A stretch of DNA of 64,000 nucleotides from NCBI RefSeq assembly GCF_900129795.1, contig NZ_FQWW01000001.1, forward strand, positions 620,001 through 684,000, read 5' to 3'. The position numbers and the translations under genes were made by a program. Under the pieces are notes generated by a model, which saw only the letters and a program-made list of their open reading frames with translations, was not told the origin of the DNA and ran no database searches. The stretch is from Flavobacterium sp. CF108. Its GTDB lineage: Bacteria > Bacteroidota > Bacteroidia > Flavobacteriales > Flavobacteriaceae. This document shows, one piece after another, positions 1 to 7,484 of this stretch. How positions within the stretch are numbered: the first letter of the stretch is position 1; each line of letters opens with the position of its first letter.

Positions 1-1
1 A

Positions 2-46
2 GATACAAAACGCGACTTAGACAGGATTAAAAAAGCGTACAACTAA
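2..46 (+). CDS. C-terminal end of a gene truncated by the window edge
   Basis: The first bases keep one reading frame open to a TAA at 44-46. It would encode a charged tail, DTKRDLDRIKKAYN. A second frame stops at 28-30, so the choice rests only on the charged, protein-like composition. No function can be assigned from 14 residues. Confidence 0.3.
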   Translation, partial: DTKRDLDRIKKAYN

Positions 47-124
47 TCTTTCATTTATTCTAGCTAAATCTATGTTTATCAAAATTTTATAGTTATTTTT
101 ATAGAAACAATATAACTGTAAAAT

Positions 125-766
125 ATGAAAAAGTACTTAATTCTACTCATTGCAATTCTGTCACTTTCAGGTTGTGGCAGTAACACCACTATTGTAAACA
201 GTTGGAGAGATCCAAAAATAACGGTTGCTCAGGAACACTTTAAAAAAGTCTTAGTTGTTGCTTTAGTTAAAGATGAAGCTTCGAGGAGAATTACCGAAAA
301 TCGAATTGCATCAAGTAATCCGATTTTTAAAACTTCTTACCAATACTTAAACGAAACTACCAAAGAACTTACAAAGGAGCAAAAGCTAAAAATTCTTCAG
401 GACGAAAATTTTGACGGCGTTGTAACCATGCGTTTGGTAAGCACCGAAAAAGAAACTACTTATGTTCCCGGATCTTACACAGGAATGTATTACGGCGGTT
501 TCGACGGCTTATATTCTGGAGTTTATGGTTATGGTTTCGGAAATTGGTACGGAATGTATTCTCCTGCTTACTATGATCCTGGTTATTATCAGGAAACAAC
601 CTATTATATGGTTGAAACCAATATTTTTTCTTTAAAAGAAAATAAACTAATCTGGACCGGAACTACAAAATCAGATTATGTTACAGACTTAGGCCAAACT
701 GTAGATGCTATTATGCAGGCCGTAGTTAAAGAAATGAGAAAAGACGGTTCTTTACCTCCAAAATAA
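125..766 (+). CDS. putative lipoprotein of unknown function
   Basis: The 213-residue protein starts with a lipoprotein signal peptide: a Lys pair, a hydrophobic stretch, then lipobox LSGC with Cys17 as the predicted lipidated residue. It should sit in the outer or inner membrane facing the periplasm. The mature part opens with a VNSWRDP motif. A Tyr/Gly-rich segment follows at about residues 115-160 (YGYGFGNWYGMY and similar), and the protein then ends in an alpha/beta-looking part with the phrase LIWTGTTKSDYVTD. The fold recalls DUF4136-type small lipoproteins, but I cannot confirm that. A hairpin with a T run lies 8 bases after the stop, so this is probably a single-gene unit. Confidence 0.8.
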   Translation: MKKYLILLIAILSLSGCGSNTTIVNSWRDPKITVAQEHFKKVLVVALVKDEASRRITENRIASSNPIFKTSYQYLNETTKELTKEQKLKILQDENFDGVVTMRLVSTEKETTYVPGSYTGMYYGGFDGLYSGVYGYGFGNWYGMYSPAYYDPGYYQETTYYMVETNIFSLKENKLIWTGTTKSDYVTDLGQTVDAIMQAVVKEMRKDGSLPPK

Positions 767-774
767 AATAAGAG

Positions 775-803
775 AAAGCAATATTTAAAGTATTGCTTTT
801 TTT
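775..803 (+). terminator. rho-independent terminator of the lipoprotein gene
   Basis: AAAGCAATA (775-783) pairs perfectly with TATTGCTTT (791-799) around a 7-base loop and is followed by a T run. Confidence 0.8.
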
Positions 804-828
804 ATAACTTTTAGAATGACTAAATTTG
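793..828 (+). promoter_or_regulatory. probable Bacteroidetes-type promoter of the XRE-Fic gene
   Basis: TAAATTTG at 821-828 matches the -7 consensus TAnnTTTG, 21 bases before the ATG at 850. The best -33 TTG is at 793-795, 25 bases upstream, which is slightly long. It lies inside the preceding terminator stem. Confidence 0.5.
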
Positions 829-849
829 TCAAGACTTTAATTTTCATAA

Positions 850-1857
850 ATGAAATCGTTACTAAAAAATGCCAGAGAACAAAAAGGATTAAAAACCCGT
901 GAAGTTGCTCAACTTCTGAGAATTGATCAGGCATTAATCAGCAAATTTGAATCTGGAACCAGAAAACCAACCAAAGATCAAATTATAAAACTCGCCCAGC
1001 TTTTAGAAATTGATTACGAAACTTTAATGATTGCCTGGCTCAAAGAAAAAATTCTTTATGAAATTGGTGATGAAGAATTTGCATTAAAAGCTCTAATTTT
1101 AGTGGAACAAGAAATTCAAAACAATAAAAAAGAAATTAACTCTACAATCGTTTCTTCCGTTCAAAATATCTTAGATGAAATTGAAATATTAAAAAATAAA
1201 ATTCAATCTTTTAATCATTTTGAATTACGTCAAATTTCAAAGACATTAGAATTAGAATTTATTTTTAAAAGCATTCGTTTAAACGGAAATTCTTTGACGT
1301 TGGAAGAAACTAAATCTGTTATAAATGATGGTTTAACCATTTCTGACAAAAGCATTCAAAATCATCTTGAAGCTATAAATTTTCAAGAAACAGCATTATA
1401 CATCAAAGATTTAAATCAAAAGAAAATATCTTTAAATGAAAAAGATTTTCTTTCTATTCATAATTTAATTTTTAGAGGGATTGAATCTGAAAATTCAGGG
1501 AAATATAAAAATGATTCATTGATTTTACGTAAAATGAATTTATTTTTTAATTGGTACGAATCACATAAAAACAATCTTCATCCCATAATTCTTGCATCTG
1601 AAGCACATCTAAAAATACTTGAAATCAATCCTTTTGAAAATGGAAATCTTCAAATGGCAAATTTGACATTGAATTGGATCTTACTTCAACATAATTATGT
1701 GTATGCTTCAATTGAAGACAATCAAGAAAATATAAATGAATATTTATCTGTTTTGGAAGAAAGTCAACTTCAAAAGGATCAATCGATTTTTATAAATTAT
1801 ATCTTAAAAATTGAAAAGGAAAATCTAAATCGAGCTATCCAATTAATTGTAAAATAA
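850..1857 (+). CDS. XRE-family HTH / degenerate Fic domain fusion protein
   Basis: The N-terminus (about residues 4-60) is a Cro/C1-type helix-turn-helix with the typical EVAQLLRIDQALISKFESG pattern. Residues about 140-330 align with the Fic fold: an SIRLNGNSLT segment at the inhibitory-helix position, then EAHLKILEINPFENG at the Fic core. Canonical Fic proteins carry HPFxxGNGRxxR. Here it reads NPFENGNLQMAN (260-271), so the catalytic His is Asn260, the second core Gly is Leu267 and both Arg are replaced. The class II inhibitory motif (S/T)xxxE(G/N) reads SIRLNG (141-146), with Glu replaced by Asn145. Intact Fic proteins transfer AMP or another nucleotide moiety to hydroxyl side chains. This copy is unlikely to do that and may act only as a DNA-binding regulator or binding module. 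The frame is intact over 335 residues, so it is not an obvious pseudogene. A start at the ATG 21 bases after the promoter fits. Confidence 0.85.
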   Translation: MKSLLKNAREQKGLKTREVAQLLRIDQALISKFESGTRKPTKDQIIKLAQLLEIDYETLMIAWLKEKILYEIGDEEFALKALILVEQEIQNNKKEINSTIVSSVQNILDEIEILKNKIQSFNHFELRQISKTLELEFIFKSIRLNGNSLTLEETKSVINDGLTISDKSIQNHLEAINFQETALYIKDLNQKKISLNEKDFLSIHNLIFRGIESENSGKYKNDSLILRKMNLFFNWYESHKNNLHPIILASEAHLKILEINPFENGNLQMANLTLNWILLQHNYVYASIEDNQENINEYLSVLEESQLQKDQSIFINYILKIEKENLNRAIQLIVK

Positions 1858-1886
1858 GAAAAAGCCCAGCTAACCGGGCTTTCTTA
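1856..1886. terminator. bidirectional terminator between convergent genes
   Basis: AAAGCCC (1861-1867) and GGGCTTT (1876-1882) form a GC-rich stem flanked by A-rich and T-rich sides. It serves both the plus-strand XRE-Fic gene and the minus-strand pcm gene. Confidence 0.85.
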
Positions 1887-2528
1887 TTAATTTTTATCTT
1901 CTAATAAAGGAACAAATCTAAATTCTCCAAACTCATGTTTTTCAAATTGAGTTTCATTCTTTCTAATTAACAAAGTCATAATCTGAACATCCTCTCCAAG
2001 CGGAATTACCAGCCTTCCACCTATTTTTAACTGCGCCATTAACGGCTGTGGAATAAATGGCGCGCCTGCCGTTACAATAATACTATCAAACGGAGCATAA
2101 TGCGGCAACCCTTTATAACCATCACCAAAAGAAACATGTTTAGGGCGAATATTTAATTTCGGAAATAAAATTGAAGTCTGTTTAAACAATTCGTTTTGTC
2201 TTTCGATAGTATACACTTTTGCACCCAAAGCAAATAAAACTGCCGTTTGGTAACCTGAACCAGTTCCAATTTCCAGAATTTTGTGATCTTTTTTTACTTC
2301 TAACAGCTGCGATTGAAACGCCACAGTGTACGGCTGCGAAATAGTCTGCCCCGCACCAATAGGAAAAGCCTTATCCTGATAGGCAAAATCTTCAAAACTT
2401 GAATTCAAAAAAAGGTGTCTTGGGATTTTTTTTATCGCATCCAGAACCGTTCTATCAGTAATTCCTTTTTGTTCTAAAGTACTTACTAATTGATTACGAA
2501 GTCCTTGATGTTTGGCAGTGTCTTTCAA
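1887..2528 (-). CDS. pcm: protein-L-isoaspartate O-methyltransferase
   Basis: The 213-residue protein has the family length and motifs. QTISQPY (61-67) is the isoaspartyl-peptide binding signature. LEIGTGSGYQTA (85-96) is SAM-binding motif I. A VIPLGED segment lies near the C-terminus. The enzyme methylates isoaspartyl residues in aged proteins in the cytosol with SAM, starting their repair to aspartate. The gene stands alone, convergent with the XRE-Fic gene and divergent from the RDD gene, and has its own promoter upstream. The assignment is secure at family level. Confidence 0.95.
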   Translation of the reverse strand: MKDTAKHQGLRNQLVSTLEQKGITDRTVLDAIKKIPRHLFLNSSFEDFAYQDKAFPIGAGQTISQPYTVAFQSQLLEVKKDHKILEIGTGSGYQTAVLFALGAKVYTIERQNELFKQTSILFPKLNIRPKHVSFGDGYKGLPHYAPFDSIIVTAGAPFIPQPLMAQLKIGGRLVIPLGEDVQIMTLLIRKNETQFEKHEFGEFRFVPLLEDKN

Positions 2529-2549
2529 AATGGGTAGGTTTTATTCTCG

Positions 2550-2581
2550 CAAAAATAAGAAAACAAATCATCAATTATCAA
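2550..2581 (-). promoter_or_regulatory. promoter of pcm
   Basis: On the minus strand TATTTTTG (2557-2550) fits TAnnTTTG. A TTG (2581-2579) lies 21 bases upstream, the spacing usual for Flavobacterium vegetative promoters. Confidence 0.55.
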
Positions 2582-2647
2582 GTACTTTTTAATCATTTAA
2601 TTTCTATTTTTGATTTATTCTCTAACCTGAATGAATTCTAATATTTT

Positions 2648-3652
2648 ATGAAAAAAATTATACTCGTTTTATCTTTACTTTTTTCGCTCTTAGGCATTTT
2701 AAGATCCTTTTTTTTCGTTTTTTATGATTTTGAAGAGGTAACAGAATTTCTAAATTTTATAGTATTCAGGATTCAGCCATATGGTTTCGCAGGAATGGAT
2801 ATCTATGTTCCAAGACACTTAATTAATGGAAATGCAGAAGGCGGTTCAATTTCAATGGGACTTATAAATTTGTCTTTTTTTCTAACTTTTCTTTCGGGTA
2901 CTATTATTTATTATTTTTCAAAATATAAGGAAACAAAGCTGTTAGTTTTCAATTACAGCTTAATGTTTTTAGATTCTATAATAAAAGTATTTTATTTTAT
3001 TGCTCTTTTTAATATTAGCAAACTCCGCGTTTATGATGTTCTCTATATTATAGTTACTTTATTATACATTTTTATACCCTATTATTTCATAACCAAGGAA
3101 TTAAATCCTAACATTATTGATAATGACAATCAAATAACAGAAAGCAATCTTGACAACTCTTCAAATTCTAAGCGTTTTATAAATTTACTTATTGATTCTT
3201 TCGTTATAATTGTTATTGTTTTTGGATTTATCAGTTATGCGGAAAGAAATCAAGAATCAGCTTCTGTTTTCACTTATTTTAGAATGGTATTTGGAGATAA
3301 ATTTGCTGCTATAGCATTCTTTTGCACCATTAAATTTATTTATTACTTAGTATTTGAATCTATATTTAAAACTACGCCTGCTAAAGCCATAACAGCATGC
3401 AATGTGATAGATGAAGAAGGAAATTCTCCTAATTTTTCGATCATTTTAAAACGAACATTATTACGATTTGTTCCTTTTGAAAGTTTCTCTTTTTTAATGG
3501 GTAAAAATCTGCATGACGACTATTCAGATACATATGTTGTCAATAAAAAAATAGATCGTAAAATTGAAGATCGATATACACTATTTTTAGCAGTTGCATT
3601 CGGTATACTCATCGTTACTTATTTTTTTATGTCTAGCAGATATCCATACTAG
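2648..3652 (+). CDS. RDD-family integral membrane protein
   Basis: This is a 334-residue multispanning membrane protein. The N-terminal part has about four hydrophobic helices (around 5-25, 75-95, 100-120 and 125-147). A polar linker rich in Asn and Ser follows. The C-terminal half, from about residue 174, fits the RDD domain: RFINLLIDSF at its first helix, YYLVFESIFKTTPAK as the re-entrant signature, and KRTLLRFVPFESFSF afterwards. RDD proteins are poorly defined, and some act in ion transport. The usual first Arg-Asp-Asp pattern is only partly kept (R...N...D). No operon partner is visible, because the next gene has its own promoter. Confidence 0.8.
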   Translation: MKKIILVLSLLFSLLGILRSFFFVFYDFEEVTEFLNFIVFRIQPYGFAGMDIYVPRHLINGNAEGGSISMGLINLSFFLTFLSGTIIYYFSKYKETKLLVFNYSLMFLDSIIKVFYFIALFNISKLRVYDVLYIIVTLLYIFIPYYFITKELNPNIIDNDNQITESNLDNSSNSKRFINLLIDSFVIIVIVFGFISYAERNQESASVFTYFRMVFGDKFAAIAFFCTIKFIYYLVFESIFKTTPAKAITACNVIDEEGNSPNFSIILKRTLLRFVPFESFSFLMGKNLHDDYSDTYVVNKKIDRKIEDRYTLFLAVAFGILIVTYFFMSSRYPY

Positions 3653-3742
3653 TTCATAAAAACAAACAAGTAAGATTGATTTTTAATTTATAGAATCACT
3701 AAATCTTTACTACATTCATTTTCACGTTCGACAAATAAATTA

Positions 3743-3750
3743 TATTTTTG
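3743..3750 (+). promoter_or_regulatory. -7 promoter element of the oxidoreductase gene
   Basis: TATTTTTG fits TAnnTTTG and lies 16 bases before the ATG at 3767. The -33 region has only a TTC at the right place, so support is moderate. Confidence 0.45.
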
Positions 3751-3766
3751 TTTAAAATACATTCTC

Positions 3767-4732
3767 ATGTTAAAAGTAGGAGTTTTAGGTGCTGGTCATC
3801 TTGGTAAAATACATTTACGCTTATTACAACAATCTGACAAATACGAATTAGTTGGATTTTACGACGAAAATCAAGAAAATGCCGAAAGAATCTCAAAAGA
3901 ATTTGGCTATAAAAATTTCAGCACAATTGCAAAACTTATACACGCTGTCGATGTAATCGACATTGTAACTCCAACACTTTCTCACTACAAATGTGCAAAA
4001 GTGGCAATTAAATCAGGAAAACATATCTTTATTGAAAAGCCAATTGCCAATACCGTTGAAGAAGCCGAAGAAATTATCGCTTTAGCAAAAGAATACAACG
4101 TAAAAGGACAAGTTGGTCATGTTGAGCGTTTTAACCCAGCTTTTATCGCTACAAAAAACATGATCGAAAATCCAATGTTTATTGAAACGCATCGTTTGGC
4201 AGAGTTTAATCCGCGTGGTACAGACGTTCCTGTAGTTTTGGATTTAATGATTCATGATATTGATGCAATTTTAAGTGTTGTCAAATCAAAAGTAAAAAAC
4301 ATTAATGCAAGCGGCGTTTCGGTTATCAGCGAAACTCCTGATATTGCAAATGCCCGAATTGAATTCGAAAATGGCTGCGTTGCGAATTTAACTGCCAGCA
4401 GAATCTCTTTAAAGAATATGCGTAAATCACGTTTCTTTCAAAAAGATGCCTACATTTCAGTTGACTTTTTAGAGAAAAAATGTGAAGTAGTTCGTATGAA
4501 AGATGCGCCAGAAGTTCCCGGAGATTTTGATATGATCCTGCAAAATGCCGAAGGTGTAAAAAAACAAATCTATTTTACAAATCCAGATGTAGAGCAAAAC
4601 AACGCAATTCTTGACGAATTAGAATCTTTTGCAGATGCTATAAACACAGATACAACTCCGGTTGTAACACTTGAGCAGGCAACAGATGCATTGCGTGTAG
4701 CTTATCAAATTATTGATTGTTTCGATAAATAA
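3767..4732 (+). CDS. Gfo/Idh/MocA-family NAD(P)-dependent oxidoreductase
   Basis: The 321-residue protein has an N-terminal Rossmann fold with GAGHLGKIH (8-16) binding the dinucleotide. The family motif EKP (90-92) carries the Lys that helps catalysis. A C-terminal Gfo/Idh/MocA alpha/beta domain includes NPRGTDVPVVLDLMIHDID, where the MIHD His is the likely catalytic residue. Such enzymes oxidise or reduce sugars, inositols or related polyols. The substrate cannot be told from the sequence, although the closest style is that of biliverdin-reductase-like or UDP-sugar members. The next gene, hbd, is separated by a strong hairpin, so the two are probably not co-transcribed. Confidence 0.9.
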   Translation: MLKVGVLGAGHLGKIHLRLLQQSDKYELVGFYDENQENAERISKEFGYKNFSTIAKLIHAVDVIDIVTPTLSHYKCAKVAIKSGKHIFIEKPIANTVEEAEEIIALAKEYNVKGQVGHVERFNPAFIATKNMIENPMFIETHRLAEFNPRGTDVPVVLDLMIHDIDAILSVVKSKVKNINASGVSVISETPDIANARIEFENGCVANLTASRISLKNMRKSRFFQKDAYISVDFLEKKCEVVRMKDAPEVPGDFDMILQNAEGVKKQIYFTNPDVEQNNAILDELESFADAINTDTTPVVTLEQATDALRVAYQIIDCFDK

Positions 4733-4757
4733 TATAAAAATATAACTCATTATTTTT

Positions 4758-4794
4758 AAGGTTTAAAGCTGGCAGAAAAGCCACTTTAAACCTT
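4758..4794 (+). terminator. strong stem-loop after the oxidoreductase gene
   Basis: AAGGTTTAAAG (4758-4768) pairs perfectly with CTTTAAACCTT (4784-4794). An inner TGGC/GCCA stem carries an AGAAAA loop, with one bulged C. The following sequence AACTTTTAAAATTT is only weakly T-rich. It is probably a terminator and may also act as an mRNA-stabilising hairpin. Confidence 0.65.
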
Positions 4795-4823
4795 AACTTT
4801 TAAAATTTAAATACCAAAACAAA

Positions 4824-5711
4824 ATGAAAACTATAGCTGTAATTGGTGCAGGAACAATGGGTAACGGAATTGCTCATACATTTGCACAAAGCGGATTTAC
4901 CGTAAAACTAATCGACGTTTCTGAAAAATCATTAGATAAAGGAATGGCAACTATTGCGGCCAATTTAGACCGTATGCTTGCAAAAGGAACAATTACACAG
5001 GAAGATGTTGCTAAAACAATCACCAATATTATTACCTACACTGATATTAAAGATGGCGTTGTTGGCGCTGATTTAGTTGTAGAAGCGGCAACCGAAAATG
5101 TAGAATTAAAACTAAACATTTTCAAGCAGTTAAACGAAGCTTGTTCTCACAATACCATTTTAGCAACCAATACATCTTCAATCTCAATTACGCAAATTGG
5201 TTCTGTAGTTGCACATCCTGAGCGTGTTATCGGAATGCACTTTATGAATCCGGTGCCAATTATGAAATTGGTTGAAATCATTCGCGGTTACAATACCAGC
5301 GATGAAGTAACAAAAATCATCATGGACTTATCTGTAAAACTTGGTAAAGTTCCAGTTGAAGTAAACGATTATCCAGGTTTCGTAGCAAATAGAATTTTAA
5401 TGCCAATGCTAAATGAATCAATCGAAACGTTATATAATAAAGTTGCCGGAGTTTACGAAATTGACACGGTAATGAAATTAGGAATGGGACACCCAATGGG
5501 ACCACTTCAATTAGCTGATTTTATTGGTCTTGATGTTTGTCTTGCTATTTTAAACGTAATGTACGAAGGTTTCAAAAATCCAAAATATGCTCCTTGCCCA
5601 TTATTAGTAAATATGGTTAGAGCCGGAAAACTGGGTGTAAAATCTGGTGAAGGTTTTTACAATTACAGCGAAAGTAAAAAAGCAGAGAAAATCTCTAAGC
5701 AGTTTATCTAG
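4824..5711 (+). CDS. hbd: 3-hydroxybutyryl-CoA dehydrogenase (3-hydroxyacyl-CoA dehydrogenase family)
   Basis: The protein has 295 residues, close to the 280-300 usual for short single-domain members. The N-terminal NAD(P)-binding motif is GAGTMGNGIAH (8-18). The catalytic His-Glu pair is visible as His139 in MHFMNPVP and Glu151 in KLVEI, with the expected spacing of 12. A C-terminal dimerisation domain carries DYPGFVANRIL and GMGHPMGPLQLADFIGLD. It interconverts 3-hydroxyacyl-CoA and 3-oxoacyl-CoA in the cytosol, in fatty acid or aromatic degradation or in butyrate-type metabolism. The downstream hypothetical gene begins 9 bases after the stop. Confidence 0.93.
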   Translation: MKTIAVIGAGTMGNGIAHTFAQSGFTVKLIDVSEKSLDKGMATIAANLDRMLAKGTITQEDVAKTITNIITYTDIKDGVVGADLVVEAATENVELKLNIFKQLNEACSHNTILATNTSSISITQIGSVVAHPERVIGMHFMNPVPIMKLVEIIRGYNTSDEVTKIIMDLSVKLGKVPVEVNDYPGFVANRILMPMLNESIETLYNKVAGVYEIDTVMKLGMGHPMGPLQLADFIGLDVCLAILNVMYEGFKNPKYAPCPLLVNMVRAGKLGVKSGEGFYNYSESKKAEKISKQFI

Positions 5712-5720
5712 AAAATAATT

Positions 5721-6308
5721 ATGAGGAATCTGTTTTTAATTGTGGTGCATTTTACAACAATCATTTGTATATCTCAAAACACAAATCCAGATTCTGATAA
5801 AAAGTTTACAATTCATGAAATTGACAGCATCTCTGACAAAAATGGCAGATATATAATTTCAGAAGGAAAAATAGAAGCAATTCTCGAAACTAAAGCTAAG
5901 AAGCAAAAGACAAAAATTCTAAACGGAAGCGGAGGTTTCTCATACAATCTTTATCAGTATCATTTTAATGAAGAGAAATACAATGCGTTATCACAAATAG
6001 AACAGAGAAAATATAATTTTGATAAATACACTAATTTAATAAAAGGAAAATATCATCAGGCAATTCATTATGAAAATGCGTATTCTGAAAATATTTATGG
6101 TGAGTTTTATTATTTTAAAACATTGCTTTTTTATGTAAAAATTAGAATTATTAAATCAGAAAATAATAAAGAAGATATTTCAGAAACATTCAGCTTGAGT
6201 CTTGCAGAATTAGACGATCCAAAAGAAATAAAAAGTTTTTTCATTATTGTAAAAAGCTGGGTGAACGAAAAAAATAATGAAATATTAAAGATTTACAACC
6301 GAAAATGA
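5721..6308 (+). CDS. hypothetical secreted protein
   Basis: This 195-residue protein of unknown function begins with a hydrophobic segment, about residues 3-18 (LFLIVVHFTTIICIS). That segment looks like a Sec signal peptide ending before QNTNPDSDKK. The mature part is Lys-, Glu- and Tyr-rich, with a GSGGFSYNLYQYHF segment in the middle and no motif I recognise. It starts 9 bases after hbd. Its TGA overlaps the ATG of the yggS-like gene (ATGA), so the three are probably translated from one mRNA. Confidence 0.65.
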   Translation: MRNLFLIVVHFTTIICISQNTNPDSDKKFTIHEIDSISDKNGRYIISEGKIEAILETKAKKQKTKILNGSGGFSYNLYQYHFNEEKYNALSQIEQRKYNFDKYTNLIKGKYHQAIHYENAYSENIYGEFYYFKTLLFYVKIRIIKSENNKEDISETFSLSLAELDDPKEIKSFFIIVKSWVNEKNNEILKIYNRK

Positions 6309-6979
6309 GTGCAATAAAGCAAAATCTGATTCAAATAAAATCAACACTTCCTGAAAATGTAACTCTAGTTGCCGTTTCAAAAACAAAACCTGTTTCAGAT
6401 TTGATACAGGCTTATGAAGCCGGACAGCGTATTTTTGGAGAAAACAAAATTCAGGAAATGACTGAAAAATGGGAACAAATGCCAAAAGACATTCAATGGC
6501 ATATGATTGGTCATGTTCAGTCGAATAAAGTCAAATTTATGGCACCGTTTGTGAGTTTGATTCATGGAGTTGACAGTTTGAAATTATTACAGGAAATCAA
6601 CAAGCAAGCTTTAAAAAATAACAGAACAATAGATTGCCTTCTTCAAATGTATATTGCCGAAGAAGAATCTAAATTTGGTTTAGACGAAAAAGAACTAAAT
6701 GAACTTTTAACTTCTGTGGAGTTTAAAGAGTTAAAAAATATTCGTATCTTAGGTTTAATGGGAATGGCAACCTTTACAGAAGATCAAAATCAAATAAAAA
6801 AAGAATTTACTCATTTAAAATCAATTTTTGATTCACTAAAAAATATTGACGGATATGGTAAAGACGCACTGCAGTTCGTCTCTACAATTTCAATGGGAAT
6901 GTCCGGAGATTATCAACTTGCAATAGAATGCGGCAGCACAATGGTTCGCATTGGAAGCAGCATTTTTGGAGGAAGATAA
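6305..6979 (+). CDS. yggS: YggS/PROSC-family pyridoxal phosphate homeostasis protein
   Basis: The 224-residue protein forms the TIM-barrel PLP-binding fold of the YggS family. VAVSKTKP near the N-terminus holds the PLP lysine, Lys26. Further family motifs are FGENKIQEM, WHMIGHVQSNKVK, KFGLDEKE, LGLMGMATF and the C-terminal SMGMSGDYQLAIECGSTMVRIGSSIFG. It binds PLP and buffers its level in the cytosol, and no enzymatic reaction is established. Its start codon overlaps the stop of the preceding gene by four bases. The 3' side runs into the repeats that flank the four-helix-bundle gene. Confidence 0.93.
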   Translation: MSAIKQNLIQIKSTLPENVTLVAVSKTKPVSDLIQAYEAGQRIFGENKIQEMTEKWEQMPKDIQWHMIGHVQSNKVKFMAPFVSLIHGVDSLKLLQEINKQALKNNRTIDCLLQMYIAEEESKFGLDEKELNELLTSVEFKELKNIRILGLMGMATFTEDQNQIKKEFTHLKSIFDSLKNIDGYGKDALQFVSTISMGMSGDYQLAIECGSTMVRIGSSIFGGR

Positions 6980-6995
6980 TTTTCAATATCAATTG

Positions 6996-7030
6996 CAATT
7001 ACAAAAATCAATATCAATTGCAAAAGTCAA
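6996..7030 (+). repeat. left arm of inverted repeat flanking the S23-type gene
   Basis: These 35 bases match the reverse complement of 7435-7469 at 32 of 35 positions. The arm is built from near-repeats of TCAATATCAATTGCAA. It ends 15 bases before the ATG of the four-helix-bundle gene at 7046. Confidence 0.75.
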
Positions 7031-7045
7031 AAGTTAGTAATTTAA

Positions 7046-7393
7046 ATGGAAAAAATATTCAATTTTGAAGATCGATTAGTTCGTTTTGCAGGAGAATGTA
7101 TTTTCTTTACAAGACAATTAGAAAAAATATTTGAAAACGAATATTATAAAAATCAATTGATCAGATCATCTGGAAGTGCATCTTTAAATTTTGGAGAAGC
7201 ACAAGGAACAATAACTGATAAAGATTTTATTTTTAAAGTTTCTTTAGTTGTAAAAGAGCTAAAAGAATCCAGAAACTCATTAAAAATTCTAGATTATATT
7301 AAAGAAGGTGAAAACGAAAAAAGAAATAAACTTTTAATTGAAGTAGAACAGCTTATCGCAATTTCATCAAAAATGATAATAAATAAAAGATAA
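7046..7393 (+). CDS. four-helix bundle protein (23S rRNA intervening-sequence / S23 family)
   Basis: This 115-residue all-helical protein has the hallmarks of the S23/IVS-encoded family. The opening FEDRLVRFAGECI helix is followed by a second helix ending in NQLIRSSGSASLNFGEAQG, the most conserved segment of the family. KELKESRNSLKIL and a final helix come last. Members were first found inside intervening sequences of 23S rRNA genes. The accessory protein Avd of diversity-generating retroelements shares the fold. The molecular role is unknown. Here the gene stands alone between the 35-bp inverted repeats at 6996-7030 and 7435-7469, and no reverse transcriptase is nearby. Confidence 0.85.
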   Translation: MEKIFNFEDRLVRFAGECIFFTRQLEKIFENEYYKNQLIRSSGSASLNFGEAQGTITDKDFIFKVSLVVKELKESRNSLKILDYIKEGENEKRNKLLIEVEQLIAISSKMIINKR

Positions 7394-7434
7394 CCTTTCA
7401 ATGACAATTACAATAACAATTGCAAATTTCATTA

Positions 7435-7469
7435 TTGACTTTTGAAATTGAAATTGATTTTTGAAATTG
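7435..7469 (-). repeat. right arm of inverted repeat flanking the S23-type gene
   Basis: This is the reverse-complement partner of 6996-7030 (32 of 35 positions). It lies directly in front of the exonuclease gene. Degenerate copies of the same short unit (CAATTACAATAACAATTGC at about 7404-7422) sit beside it. Confidence 0.75.
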
Positions 7470-7484
7470 ACATTGACATTGAAT

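Noticed and set aside
7046-7393. Diversity-generating retroelement with Avd-like gene
   Set aside because: The gene fits the four-helix-bundle family, but no reverse transcriptase, template repeat or variable repeat is in the window.
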